Assembly: GCF_020991455.1 (NCBI RefSeq)
Contig: NZ_JAJMOX010000009.1
Location: forward strand, 62,001-126,000
Length of the DNA stretch: 64,000 bases
Direction: 5' to 3'
From: Flavobacterium sp. JAS
Lineage (GTDB): Bacteria; Bacteroidota; Bacteroidia; Flavobacteriales; Flavobacteriaceae
Shown here: positions 17,014 through 25,521 of the stretch, one piece after another
Layout: every line of letters starts with the position of its first letter
Position numbering within the stretch: position 1 is the stretch's first letter
Notes under the pieces: model-generated
What the model was told of the DNA's origin: nothing
Databases searched by the model: none
Seen by the model: the letters and a program-made list of their open reading frames with translations, nothing else
Translations under genes and position numbers: made by a program

Positions 17014-18285
17014 TTATTTATTCGCAGTAACCTTCCAAATTGTATTTCCGCTATCATCATTTACTAAAAGCGATCCGTCTTTCATAACCGTTACGGCAAC
17101 CGGACGTCCATAAACTTCAGCCGTATCAGCGTTAGCAACAAAACCAGTTAAAAAATCTTCAGGTTTTCCAGAAGGTTTTCCATTCGCAAACGGAACAAAA
17201 AGAACTTTGTAACCTGATATTATCGAACGATTCCAAGAACCGTGTTGTCCTACGAAAGCGCCGTTTTTATATTTTGCCGGAAAAGCATCTTTAGTATAAA
17301 AAGCCAATCCTAAAGAAGCAGTGTGAGAACCAACCGGAACATCAGGAACAATAGCTTTGGCAGCAAGATCTTTACGTTCACCTTTCATTCTTGGATCAAG
17401 GTTATTTCCAAAATAAGAATACGGCCAACCATAAAAACCGTTTAATTTTACACTTGTAATATAATCCGGAACCAAATCGTCGCCCAATTCATCACGCTCG
17501 TTAACAGCCGTCCATAATTCTTTGTTTACAGGATTCCAATCCATTCCCATTGGATTTCTAAGTCCGTCAGCATAAATTTTTTCACCAGTTCCATCAGGAT
17601 TAATTTCTAAAATTGCGGCGCGGCGTATTTCTTTGTCCATTCCGTTTTCTCCAACGTTACTTCCGGAACCAACGGCGATGTAAATTTTTGTTTCTTCAGG
17701 ATTCGAGATTATATTTCTAGTCCAGTGATTGTTATATCCTCCGGCAGGAAGTTCGACAATTTTTACTCCCTGTGTATTTAGTTTCAATGGAGCATTTTTA
17801 TAAGGATAGCGGTATAATCCGTCCGTATTTGCAATGTAAAAAAAGTCTTTTAGAATCAGCATTCCAAAAGGTCTGTTCAGGTCTTTTATAAAAACTTCAC
17901 GCGTTTCAAATTTTCCGTCCTTATCTGTATCGCGAAGTACTATAATTTGATTTTTACTTGTTCTTGTTCCGCTTTCCACAACAAAAATGTCATTATTAGG
18001 TCCAATATAACTCCAACGCGGATTATCAAAACCATCAGCAAATTTTGTCACCGTAAAGCCTTCAGGTGCTTTTGGTGTTTCGCCTTCCGGCCATCCAATG
18101 ACTTTACTGTTCTTTGTTTTCGATTCGGTGGCATAAGGTGCAGGCAAAGTAAGATCACCAATAGCAGTTTTTACAACAATCGATGGTTGTTTAGAGAACG
18201 TTTCTTTCTCTTGTTTTGATTGTCCATTGCAGGCTGTCAGTACAACAAGAAAGGATATAGATAATATTTGCGAAACAGTTTTCAT
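17014..18285 (-). CDS. Sorbosone dehydrogenase-like (PQQ-type beta-propeller) lipoprotein
   Basis: 423 residues. The N-terminus MKTVSQILSISFLVVLTAC is a lipoprotein signal with Cys19 in a lipobox (LTAC). The mature protein has the pattern of soluble glucose/sorbosone dehydrogenase propellers: PEGFTVTKFADGFDNPRW, GRNIISN/NNHWTRN, YADGLRNPMGMDWNP, GQHGSWNRSIISGYKV, and DSGNTIWKVT at the end. The GLRNP and HGSWNRS segments are typical of the sorbosone dehydrogenase family. It probably faces the periplasm; both PQQ dependence and the substrate are inferred from the family. The residues after the Cys are Asn-Gly-Gln, not acidic, so export to the cell surface is not suggested. Confidence 0.85.
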   Translation of the reverse strand: MKTVSQILSISFLVVLTACNGQSKQEKETFSKQPSIVVKTAIGDLTLPAPYATESKTKNSKVIGWPEGETPKAPEGFTVTKFADGFDNPRWSYIGPNNDIFVVESGTRTSKNQIIVLRDTDKDGKFETREVFIKDLNRPFGMLILKDFFYIANTDGLYRYPYKNAPLKLNTQGVKIVELPAGGYNNHWTRNIISNPEETKIYIAVGSGSNVGENGMDKEIRRAAILEINPDGTGEKIYADGLRNPMGMDWNPVNKELWTAVNERDELGDDLVPDYITSVKLNGFYGWPYSYFGNNLDPRMKGERKDLAAKAIVPDVPVGSHTASLGLAFYTKDAFPAKYKNGAFVGQHGSWNRSIISGYKVLFVPFANGKPSGKPEDFLTGFVANADTAEVYGRPVAVTVMKDGSLLVNDDSGNTIWKVTANK

Positions 18286-18437
18286 AGTGGTTTGGGGTTA
18301 AAAGTTTAAAGGAGAACAATTTAGTGAAATATTGAATATTTCAAAGAAAAAAAATGCAAATGATTAATGATATTTAACAATCTTAAAAAAATATGTTCAC
18401 GGTATATTTTGATACTTACAGTTTGGTTGTAATTCTG

Positions 18438-18445
18438 TATCTTTG
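18438..18445 (+). promoter_or_regulatory. -7 promoter box of hpt
   Basis: TATCTTTG followed by C matches TAnnTTTG. Its end lies 25 nt before the ATG at 18470, predicting a leader of about 20 nt. Because the longer reading frame would begin at 18443, inside this box, the box decides the start at 18470. No -33 TTTG is found at the usual spacing. Confidence 0.6.
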
Positions 18446-18469
18446 CGCATTATTTTAAACACAAAAATA

Positions 18470-19000
18470 ATGATACAACTTCACGATAAACAATTTGTTC
18501 CGTTTATTTCGGCTAAAGAAATTGATTTTGCTTTGACCAAAATAGTAGCACAAGTACATGATGATTTTGGAGATGATACCCCAATTTTTATTGGCGTTTT
18601 GAATGGTGCATTTATGGTCGTTGCCGATTTCCTAAAAAAATATAAAGGCCATTGTGAGGTTTCATTTATCAAAATGTCATCTTACGAAGGAACTGAAAGT
18701 ACCAATACTGTAAAAGAATTAATTGGTATCAATCAGGATTTATCCGGCAGAACCGTAATTCTTATCGAAGATATTATCGACACCGGAAATACGATCGAAG
18801 AATTAAAGCGCTTGTTTAAACAACAAAATGTAAAGCATTTTAAAATTGCCACTTTGTTCTTTAAACCGGAAGCTTATAAAAAAGACATTAAAATAGATTA
18901 TATCGGAATCAGAATTCCAAACAAATTCATCGTTGGCTACGGATTAGACTACGACGGTTTAGGAAGAAATCTTGCTGAGGTCTATAAATTGGCCGAATAA
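18470..19000 (+). CDS. hpt: Hypoxanthine phosphoribosyltransferase
   Basis: The start at 18470 (MIQLHDKQFVPFISAKEI) is chosen because the upstream in-frame codons overlap the promoter box; this gives 176 residues. FIGVLNGAFMVVADFL (loop binding pyrophosphate) and VILIEDIIDTGNTIEEL (PRPP-binding motif, about residues 102-118) are the type I phosphoribosyltransferase signatures, and a C-terminal YGLDYDGLGRNL fits HPRT purine-binding segments. It salvages hypoxanthine and guanine to IMP and GMP. It is followed 75 nt later by adk, also a nucleotide gene, and then by the CNNM gene and obgE on the same strand. Confidence 0.95.
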   Translation: MIQLHDKQFVPFISAKEIDFALTKIVAQVHDDFGDDTPIFIGVLNGAFMVVADFLKKYKGHCEVSFIKMSSYEGTESTNTVKELIGINQDLSGRTVILIEDIIDTGNTIEELKRLFKQQNVKHFKIATLFFKPEAYKKDIKIDYIGIRIPNKFIVGYGLDYDGLGRNLAEVYKLAE

Positions 19001-19075
19001 TTAAGAAAAACACACAACTATATATTCATTTAAAACTTCTTATAAAAAACAGAAGTAACAACACTCACTCATATT

Positions 19076-19648
19076 ATGATTAATATTGTTTTATTTGGAA
19101 AACCAGGAGCAGGAAAAGGAACTCAGGCTGAATTTTTAAAAGAAAAATACAAATTGACACATCTTTCAACTGGAGATATTTTTCGTTTCAATTTAAAAAA
19201 TGACACAGATTTAGGTAAAAAAGCAAGAGTTTTTATGGACAATGGAGAATTGGTTCCTTGCGAAGTTACTACAGCAATGTTAATTGACGAAGTAAACAAA
19301 CATCCTGATACAGCTGGTTTTTTATTTGACGGTTATCCAAGAACTTTAGATCAGGCAGAAGCTTTAGATAAATTTTTACCAACAATAGGATCAAGCGTTA
19401 CAGCAACAATCGCATTAGAGGCCGATGATGAAATTCTGGTAGCACGTTTACTAGAAAGAGGAAAAACAAGTGGAAGAGTTGATGATCAGGACGAAGAAAA
19501 AATTCGTGTAAGATATCAGGAATACAACGAAAAAACAGCTCCATTAATCGGATATTATAAAGCACAAAATAAGTTTCACGCCGTAAACGGTATCGGAACT
19601 ATCGAAGAAATTACACAACGATTAACGTCAGTTATAGATAATTTGTAG
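19076..19648 (+). CDS. adk: Adenylate kinase
   Basis: 190 residues. The P-loop GKPGAGKGTQAEFL (residues about 8-21), the AMP-binding THLSTGDIFRF and DGYPRTLDQAEAL, and the short-lid ERGKTSGRVDDQDEEKI mark a short-type adenylate kinase without the zinc-binding lid. It interconverts ATP plus AMP and two ADP in the cytosol. It lies between hpt and a CNNM family gene. A repeat-filled gap of 237 nt follows, so the downstream genes probably have their own promoter. Motifs and length are normal. Confidence 0.96.
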   Translation: MINIVLFGKPGAGKGTQAEFLKEKYKLTHLSTGDIFRFNLKNDTDLGKKARVFMDNGELVPCEVTTAMLIDEVNKHPDTAGFLFDGYPRTLDQAEALDKFLPTIGSSVTATIALEADDEILVARLLERGKTSGRVDDQDEEKIRVRYQEYNEKTAPLIGYYKAQNKFHAVNGIGTIEEITQRLTSVIDNL

Positions 19649-19649
19649 A

Positions 19650-19828
19650 AGCTATTCCAGCTGTACGTGAAATCCCGATAGCTATCGAGACGCTAAAAAA
19701 AAACTATTTTTCTATACCATAAAACGAGTTTATCCCGATCCATCGGGAGTCGCTGTTTTCTGGCAAGAAAAATTAGTTTTTTTAGCTCCGGGCTTTTCAC
19801 TCCTCCCGATAGCTATCGGGAGGGCTAT
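19650..19828. repeat. Structured intergenic repeat with CCCGATAG palindromes
   Basis: Three palindromic CCCGAT...ATCGGG units (19674-19688, 19732-19748, 19802-19823; the last is a perfect 22-nt palindrome) flank a long hairpin in which CTAAAAAAAAACTATTTTTCT (about 19692-19712) pairs with AGAAAAATTAGTTTTTTTAG (about 19765-19785). The element fills most of the adk-CNNM gap and resembles dispersed Flavobacterium intergenic elements from memory. No gene is visible in it. Confidence 0.65.
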
Positions 19829-19885
19829 GAATATTGAAATTGCAAATTACATTAACGAACTATTAAATAACGAATAATCCACAAA

Positions 19886-21160
19886 TTGGAAATACTAATA
19901 ATATTTTTTCTAATACTATTAAACGGCGTTTTCTCTATGTCCGAAATTGCACTTATTTCGGCAAGAAAAAATAGACTCGAAACTGCCGCAAAAAAAGGAA
20001 ATAAAAGTGCCAAAATTGCGCTCGATTTAGCCAATTCGCCAAACAAGTTTTTGTCTACAGTACAAATCGGAATAACCTTAATCGGGATTTTAACCGGTAT
20101 CTATAGTGGTGATAAAATCACAATGGATGTAGAAGCATTTGTAAGCGGATTTGCCGTTTTAAAACCTTATGCACATTCAGTTGCAGTTGGGATTGTCGTG
20201 GTAGTTTTAACCTTTTTCTCATTAGTTTTAGGAGAGTTATTGCCAAAACGAATCGGTTTAAATTATCCTGAATCGATTGCAAAAATGGTAGCGTTGCCAA
20301 TGAAAATCGTTTCGATTATTACAGCACCGTTTATTTGGATGTTAACTTCTTCAACAGATTTCTTGTTGAATGTTTTGCAAATAAAACCAACAGCAGACGG
20401 TAAAGTAACCGAAGAAGAAATTAAAGCCATCATTAAAGAAGGAACCGAAGGAGGAGAAGTTCAGGAAATCGAGCAAGATATCGTAGAACGTGTTTTTCAT
20501 ATTGGTGACAGAAAAGTAAATTCGTTAATGACGCACCGTAAATCTGTTGACATGTTACCTTTTACTGCTGACAAAGCAAAAATAAAGGAGTTAGTATTAC
20601 AGGATTTGCACACCGTTTATCCGGTTTATAGAGACAATTACGATGACATTGTTGGAATCGTAACCTTAAAAAATATATTTGCCAACATCGAAAGTGATCA
20701 TTTCGATTTAGATGCAATAATGATAGATGCTCCTTATTTAATGGAGCAAACAACAGCTTACAAAGCGTTGGAAAATTTCAAAAAAACAGGTGTGCATTAC
20801 GCTTTAGTTTCTGATGAATATGGTGTTTTTCAAGGGATAATTACCTTAAATGACATTCTTGAAGCTTTAGTTGGAGATGCATCTGATTTTTATAAAGACG
20901 AATTCCAATTAATCGAACGAGAAGATGGTTCGTGGTTGGTTGACGGACATTATTCATTACACGATTTCCTAACTTATTTTGAGTTAGACGAATTGACAAA
21001 CGATTACGAGGTAAACACCGTAAGCGGAATGATTATGACAGAGCTTTCTCATATCCCGAAAGAAGGCGAGAAATTAATCTGGCAAAAGTTTGTGTTAGAA
21101 GTTATCGATATGGATGGTGTAAAGATTGATAAAGTGTTAGTAAAAGCACTAAAAGAGTAA
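19886..21160 (+). CDS. CNNM/HlyC-CorC family transporter
   Basis: 424 residues starting at a TTG codon; an in-frame stop at 19868-19870 and the absence of ATG or GTG between leave TTG as the only good start, and MEILIIFFLILLNGVFSMSE is the expected N-terminus of the family. Residues about 1-190 are a DUF21 membrane domain with several hydrophobic helices. The cytoplasmic part has two CBS motifs (about 205-330; MTHRKSVDML, YALVSDEYGVFQGIIT) and a C-terminal CorC_HlyC domain (DGSWLVDGHYSLHDF onward). Proteins of this family take part in divalent cation (Mg, Co) homeostasis. The old haemolysin label is not supported. It precedes obgE by about 107 nt. Confidence 0.92.
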   Translation: MEILIIFFLILLNGVFSMSEIALISARKNRLETAAKKGNKSAKIALDLANSPNKFLSTVQIGITLIGILTGIYSGDKITMDVEAFVSGFAVLKPYAHSVAVGIVVVVLTFFSLVLGELLPKRIGLNYPESIAKMVALPMKIVSIITAPFIWMLTSSTDFLLNVLQIKPTADGKVTEEEIKAIIKEGTEGGEVQEIEQDIVERVFHIGDRKVNSLMTHRKSVDMLPFTADKAKIKELVLQDLHTVYPVYRDNYDDIVGIVTLKNIFANIESDHFDLDAIMIDAPYLMEQTTAYKALENFKKTGVHYALVSDEYGVFQGIITLNDILEALVGDASDFYKDEFQLIEREDGSWLVDGHYSLHDFLTYFELDELTNDYEVNTVSGMIMTELSHIPKEGEKLIWQKFVLEVIDMDGVKIDKVLVKALKE

Positions 21161-21169
21161 ATAGAATTT

Positions 21170-21248
21170 GTTTCAAGTTTTATTATGTTTCAGGTTTCAA
21201 GTTAAGTGCTTTGCGCTAACCTGAAACCTGAAGCCTGAAACTTGAAAC
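21170..21248. repeat. TTTCAGGTTTCAAG inverted repeat
   Basis: The left arm GTTTCAAGTTTTATTATG and TTTCAGGTTTCAAGTTA (21170-21204) and the right arm TAACCTGAAACCTGAAGCC plus TGAAACTTGAAAC (21217-21248) form an imperfect long hairpin around TGCTTTGCGC. It lies between the CNNM gene and obgE. One arm is also seen at 12698-12722. Confidence 0.65.
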
Positions 21249-21267
21249 TATATATAAACAAGGAAAA

Positions 21268-22269
21268 ATGACAGAAGGAAATTTTGTAGATTATGTTAAG
21301 ATATATGTTTCATCCGGAAAGGGAGGAAAAGGATCTACGCATTTACATAGAGAGAAATTTATTGAAAAAGGAGGCCCTGACGGAGGTGATGGTGGTCGAG
21401 GAGGACACGTGTATTTAGTTGGAAATAAAGGACTTTGGACACTGTTTCATTTAAAATTTGCCCGACATATCAAAGCTGGTCACGGTGGAGATGGAGGAGG
21501 AGACCGTAGTACTGGTGCTGACGGAGATGATAAATTTATCGAAGTGCCTTTAGGAACTGTTGTAAAAGACAAAGAAACCGGAGAAACTTTATTCGAAATT
21601 ACCGAAGATGGTGAAAAAAGAATTCTTTCTAAAGGTGGAAAAGGTGGTTTAGGAAACTGGCACTTTAGAAGTTCAACAAATCAAACACCACGTTATGCAC
21701 AACCAGGTTTACCGGGAGTTGAGATGGACGTGATTCTGGAACTTAAAGTTTTAGCAGATGTTGGATTAGTAGGTTTCCCAAATGCAGGAAAATCAACGTT
21801 ACTGTCTGTATTGACTTCAGCAAAACCAAAAATTGCCGATTATCCTTTTACAACCCTAAAACCAAACTTAGGAATTGTAGCTTACAGAGATTATCAATCG
21901 TTTGTAATTGCTGATATTCCTGGGATTATTGAAGGTGCTGCCGAAGGAAAAGGTTTAGGACATTATTTTTTGCGTCATATCGAGCGTAACTCAACATTGT
22001 TGTTTTTAGTTCCTGTTGATACGCCGGATATTAAAGGCGAATATGATATTTTGGTAAATGAATTAACCAAGTACAATCCTGAAATGTTAGATAAAGAACG
22101 TCTTTTGGTAATCTCAAAATGTGATATGCTGGACGACGAACTTAAAGCGGAATTGAAAGTAGAACTTGATGTTGCTTTCAAGGATATTCCTTATATGTTT
22201 ATTTCTTCTGTTGCTCAACAAGGTTTGACTGACTTGAAAGATAAACTTTGGAAAATGCTTAACGAGTAA
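21268..22269 (+). CDS. obgE: Obg family GTPase
   Basis: 333 residues. The N-terminal Obg domain (about 1-158) has the Gly-rich [19 protein letters not shown] and [12 protein letters not shown] segments. The G domain has [12 protein letters not shown] (G1, about 166-177), a DIPGIIEGA (G3) and SKCD (G4-like) motif order. It binds the large ribosomal subunit and acts in ribosome assembly and the stringent response. It is expressed behind the CNNM gene and followed by a strong terminator. Length and motifs are normal for Obg without the C-terminal extension. Confidence 0.96.
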   Translation: MTEGNFVDYVKIYVSSGKGGKGSTHLHREKFIEKGGPDGGDGGRGGHVYLVGNKGLWTLFHLKFARHIKAGHGGDGGGDRSTGADGDDKFIEVPLGTVVKDKETGETLFEITEDGEKRILSKGGKGGLGNWHFRSSTNQTPRYAQPGLPGVEMDVILELKVLADVGLVGFPNAGKSTLLSVLTSAKPKIADYPFTTLKPNLGIVAYRDYQSFVIADIPGIIEGAAEGKGLGHYFLRHIERNSTLLFLVPVDTPDIKGEYDILVNELTKYNPEMLDKERLLVISKCDMLDDELKAELKVELDVAFKDIPYMFISSVAQQGLTDLKDKLWKMLNE

Positions 22270-22289
22270 ATAAGATGTTTTAAAAATAT

Positions 22290-22322
22290 AAAACCCGACA
22301 ATGTGAGTTGTCGGGTTTTTTG
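22290..22322 (+). terminator. Rho-independent terminator after obgE
   Basis: AACCCGACA and TGTCGGGTT form a nine-pair stem around ATGTGAGT, followed by a T run. It lies 21 nt after the obgE stop codon. A second hairpin with the same ACCCGACA/TGTCGGGT stem end is found at 25378-25416 after the S46 peptidase gene. Confidence 0.85.
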
Positions 22323-22372
22323 TTTTTAAACGAAAAAAACAAATTTATTTCAGATGAATTTTAGTTAGAAAA

Positions 22373-22903
22373 CTAAAGTCCGAAATTTTTAGAGATTCCA
22401 ACATTGAAAGTCTTTCCAAAGTCAAAACCAATACGTTCTTGTCTTGGGTCATTTTTGCCATCAAGATTGTCATAATTTACGCCACCAATAGAGAAGTTTA
22501 AGCCAAAGCCTCTTTTCATATTAATAAATAAAGCCGGAGTAAGACTTGCATACATTCCTTTTGCATTATTTAAAGAAGTATTTTGGTAACCCGCTCCCAA
22601 ATCTGTATAAAATGAGAATGTTTCAGAAAGTGCAGTTGAGTAACGTACAAAACCTCCAATTTTGTAATTTTCGGTTTTTTCAGATCCTTTAACGTCAAGA
22701 GTAGCGATAGTTCCTTGAACACCTGCTGTCCAGTGATCTGCAAATTGATATCCTACTTTTGGAGAAAATTCAAAATTAGTTGATTTAGCATCTCCAATTT
22801 TTTCTGAGGCAAACCCAACATTTCCACCTAACAAGATTGACCCTTTTTGAGCATTTGTGATTGTTGCAATTAATAATGCAACAGCTAATAATAATTTTTT
22901 CAT
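22373..22903 (-). CDS. Small outer membrane beta-barrel protein
   Basis: 176 residues with a signal peptide (MKKLLLAVALLIATITNA, cleavage before QKGS). The mature part has alternating strands typical of small eight-strand OmpA-like or OmpW-like barrels in Bacteroidetes (GNVGFAS, FEFSPKVGYQFADHW, GGFVRYSTALSETFSFYTDLGAGY, LTPALFINMKRGFGLNFSIGGV), ending ISKNFGL. There is no OmpA peptidoglycan-binding domain. The function is unknown; it may be a structural or stress-induced porin. The gene has its own TAAGTTTG promoter box and converges on obgE through the terminator at 22290-22322. Confidence 0.8.
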   Translation of the reverse strand: MKKLLLAVALLIATITNAQKGSILLGGNVGFASEKIGDAKSTNFEFSPKVGYQFADHWTAGVQGTIATLDVKGSEKTENYKIGGFVRYSTALSETFSFYTDLGAGYQNTSLNNAKGMYASLTPALFINMKRGFGLNFSIGGVNYDNLDGKNDPRQERIGFDFGKTFNVGISKNFGL

Positions 22904-23213
22904 TTTAATTAAATAATTGATAGCAAACTTATGGAATTAAAATTTGTAAGAAATAATTTATTTTAATTTTTTATTATTGAAAGTAAATTTTTACAATTAA
23001 GACATTGAATTAATAAGCTTTAACTGTTTTTATTTTAAATTTTAAGAGTTTCGTAGAAGAAGAACTGAAAGAAAAGAAGATATTTTTCTCTTTTTGAAAT
23101 TGTGAATTTCGTAAAATTGTCTTAAAATTTATCCGGTATCTTTTGGTTTTGGCGATATGTGCTATTTTTTGTTGCGAAAATGAGTTATATTCGCATCACT
23201 TAAACAAAATAAC
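22904..23213. other. 310-nt divergent intergenic region
   Basis: AT-rich region between the divergent barrel and S46 peptidase genes. It holds the TAAGTTTG box (22924-22931, minus strand) for the barrel gene and a TATATTCG box (23186-23193, plus strand) as a possible promoter for the peptidase. No ORF of credible length, RNA gene or repeat is seen in it. Confidence 0.5.
22924..22931 (-). promoter_or_regulatory. -7 promoter box of the small barrel gene
   Basis: Read on the minus strand this is TAAGTTTG, a perfect TAnnTTTG, followed by C. It ends 20 nt before the start codon. No matching -33 element is seen. Confidence 0.5.
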
Positions 23214-25358
23214 ATGAAAAAAATAGTTTTATTCTTGACCATGTGCCTAATGGCTTTTCCGGTAAAAGCAGATGAAGGAATGTGGTTCTTGATGTTTATC
23301 GAGAGATTGAACCATAGAGATATGGAAAAAATGGGCTTGCAATTAACAGCCGAAGAAATTTACAGTATTAATCACCATAGTTTGAAAGATGCTGTTGTAC
23401 AGTTTAATGGAGGATGTACTGCAGAAATCGTTTCTAAAAATGGATTGGTTTTGACAAATCATCACTGTGGATATAATGCAATCGCTGAACTTTCGACAGC
23501 TGAACAAAATTATTTGAAAGATGGTTTTTGGGCAAAAGAAAGAAGTGCCGAAATGAAACCAAAATCTTTATACGTTCGTTTCTTTGTTCGTATGGATGAT
23601 GTTTCTAAAAGAATTTTATCAAAAGTAAATGATAAAATGACAGAAACAGAAAGAAATAAAGTGATTCAGCAAGAAATTGCTTTGATCGAAAAAGAGAACA
23701 ATGAAGGTGGAAAATACACTGTTTCTGTTCGTCCTTTCTTTCAGGGAAATGAATATTACTATTTCGTTTACCAAGATTACACAGACGTTCGTTTAGTTGG
23801 AACGCCTCCGGAAAGTGTTGGTAAATTTGGTGGAGACACTGATAACTGGGAGTGGCCTCGTCAAACAGGAGATTTCTCTATGTTTAGAGTTTATGCTGAT
23901 AAAGACGGAAATCCTGCGGCTTACTCTAAAGACAATGTGCCTTTACAGCCTAAACATTACTTACCAATAAGTATTAAAGGTGTAAAAGAGAACGATTTTG
24001 CTATGATTTTAGGATATCCGGGAAGAACAAACCGTTGGATGCCAGCTGGTGGAATCGAGCAAAACGTTAAGTTTGCTTATCCTGCTTGGGTTGAAGGTGC
24101 TAAAACCGGAATGGACCAAATGAAAAAGTATATGGATAAAGATGCAACAGTTCGTTTGCAATATGCATCTAAATATGCTTCGACAGCAAATTACTGGAAA
24201 AACCGTCAAGGTATGATCGATGCTTTAACAAAAGCAGGAACTGCAGCTACAAAAAGTGAGCAAGAAGATAAGTTCTACGAGTGGGCAGCTAAACCGGCTA
24301 ATAAAGAAAAGTACGAAAATGTAATTCCAACTATTAATGATTATTACAGAGAAACAAACTTAAAAGCGACTCATGATAATTACTTAACACAACTTATACG
24401 TACTTCAAGTTATGGAGCAGGGCCAGCAAATTTAGGAAATGCATTGATCGCTTACTATAACGAGAATGATGCTAAAAAAGCAGAAATGTTACCTAAGATT
24501 AACGCAATGATCGATAACATTTATGGTGAATTTTATGCACCGCTTGAAAAAGATGTGTTAACGGCTCAATTGAATTTATATGCTTCTAAAGCTGCTGAAT
24601 ATGGTTTAGCTCCACAAATTGCTAAAATGAAATCAGAGAATAAAGGTGATTTTACTGCTGATGTTGCAAAAGCTACTGAAATAAGTTATTTTACTTCTAA
24701 AGATAAAGTATTGGCATTTATGGCTGATCCAAAACCATTGGCAATTGTACACGATCCTTTGTACATTATCTCTAATGATTTGTTGACAAAATACCGTGCT
24801 AAAACTGATGATCAGGCAAAAGCCGATGATGGTTTTGCAATTGCTTACCGCAAACTGGTTGAAGGTTTAAGAGAATCAAAATTAAACGCAATTCAATATC
24901 CGGATGCTAACTCTACTTTGAGATTAACTTACGGAAAAGTTCGTGCTTTGCCTGCAGATCCACGCAATGATGCTAAAGTAAACAATTATACAACCATGGA
25001 AAGTATGGTGAAAAAGTATAAAGCAGGAGATCAGGAATTTGATTTACCAAAACGTTTATTAGAATTAAACAAAGCAAAAGACTTTGGTCAATATGCTGAT
25101 AAAGCAGGTTACATGCCAGTAAACTTTTTAACTGATAATGATATTACTGGAGGAAATTCTGGTTCTCCGGTTTTAAACGGAAAAGGTGAATTAATTGGAA
25201 TTGCTTTTGACGGAAACATCGAAGCAATGGCGGGAGATGTTATTTTTGATCCTAAATTACAAAGAACAATCAACGTAGATATTCGTTACGTACTTTGGAT
25301 TATTGACAAATACGCTGGAGCTAAAAATATTGTTGATGAAATGACGATTATAAAATAA
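23214..25358 (+). CDS. S46 family dipeptidyl-peptidase (DPP7 type by S1 residue)
   Basis: 714 residues, signal peptide MKKIVLFLTMCLMAFPVKA. The trypsin-like fold of family S46 is shown by LTNHHCG (catalytic His about residue 83), GDTDNWEWPRQTGDF (Asp region) and TGGNSGSPV with catalytic Ser649. The residue 18 after the catalytic Ser is Gly667 (in AFDGN). In Porphyromonas enzymes Gly at this place belongs to DPP7 (hydrophobic P1), while Arg marks DPP11 (Asp/Glu P1). So a DPP7-type specificity is inferred. Such enzymes release dipeptides from the N-terminus of peptides in the periplasm and support amino-acid use. It is a single gene ended by the hairpin at 25378-25416. Confidence 0.93.
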   Translation: MKKIVLFLTMCLMAFPVKADEGMWFLMFIERLNHRDMEKMGLQLTAEEIYSINHHSLKDAVVQFNGGCTAEIVSKNGLVLTNHHCGYNAIAELSTAEQNYLKDGFWAKERSAEMKPKSLYVRFFVRMDDVSKRILSKVNDKMTETERNKVIQQEIALIEKENNEGGKYTVSVRPFFQGNEYYYFVYQDYTDVRLVGTPPESVGKFGGDTDNWEWPRQTGDFSMFRVYADKDGNPAAYSKDNVPLQPKHYLPISIKGVKENDFAMILGYPGRTNRWMPAGGIEQNVKFAYPAWVEGAKTGMDQMKKYMDKDATVRLQYASKYASTANYWKNRQGMIDALTKAGTAATKSEQEDKFYEWAAKPANKEKYENVIPTINDYYRETNLKATHDNYLTQLIRTSSYGAGPANLGNALIAYYNENDAKKAEMLPKINAMIDNIYGEFYAPLEKDVLTAQLNLYASKAAEYGLAPQIAKMKSENKGDFTADVAKATEISYFTSKDKVLAFMADPKPLAIVHDPLYIISNDLLTKYRAKTDDQAKADDGFAIAYRKLVEGLRESKLNAIQYPDANSTLRLTYGKVRALPADPRNDAKVNNYTTMESMVKKYKAGDQEFDLPKRLLELNKAKDFGQYADKAGYMPVNFLTDNDITGGNSGSPVLNGKGELIGIAFDGNIEAMAGDVIFDPKLQRTINVDIRYVLWIIDKYAGAKNIVDEMTIIK

Positions 25359-25377
25359 TCTGATTTTATTCTAAAAG

Positions 25378-25416
25378 TAAACCCGACAAGTTATTGAAAC
25401 TTGTCGGGTTTTTTTA
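25378..25416. terminator. Bidirectional terminator between S46 peptidase and A2M genes
   Basis: AACCCGACAAGTT and AACTTGTCGGGTT form a 13-pair stem with a five-base loop, followed by seven T on the plus strand. It lies after the S46 gene and may also receive read-through from the convergent A2M gene. Confidence 0.85.
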
Positions 25417-25430
25417 TGGCATTTTTTTTC

Positions 25431-25505
25431 ACCACAACCCGAGCGATAGCGAACAGAAGAAGCAATTCACGAATTTTTATTTTAATTAATTCGTGAATTC
25501 GTGGC
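25431..25505. repeat. CCACGAATT-type intergenic repeat
   Basis: AATTCACGAATT (25464-25475) and AATTCGTGAATT (25488-25499) are inverted arms within an ACCAC...GTGG frame, with an inserted CCGAGCGATAGCGAACAGAA tract. It is the same family as 13961-14117 and lies just after the A2M stop codon. Confidence 0.6.
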
Positions 25506-25521
25506 GATTTTTTTCGGAATT

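Noticed and set aside
19886..21160. Haemolysin
   Set aside because: The DUF21-CBS-CorC_HlyC architecture is that of cation transporters; the old label is not supported.
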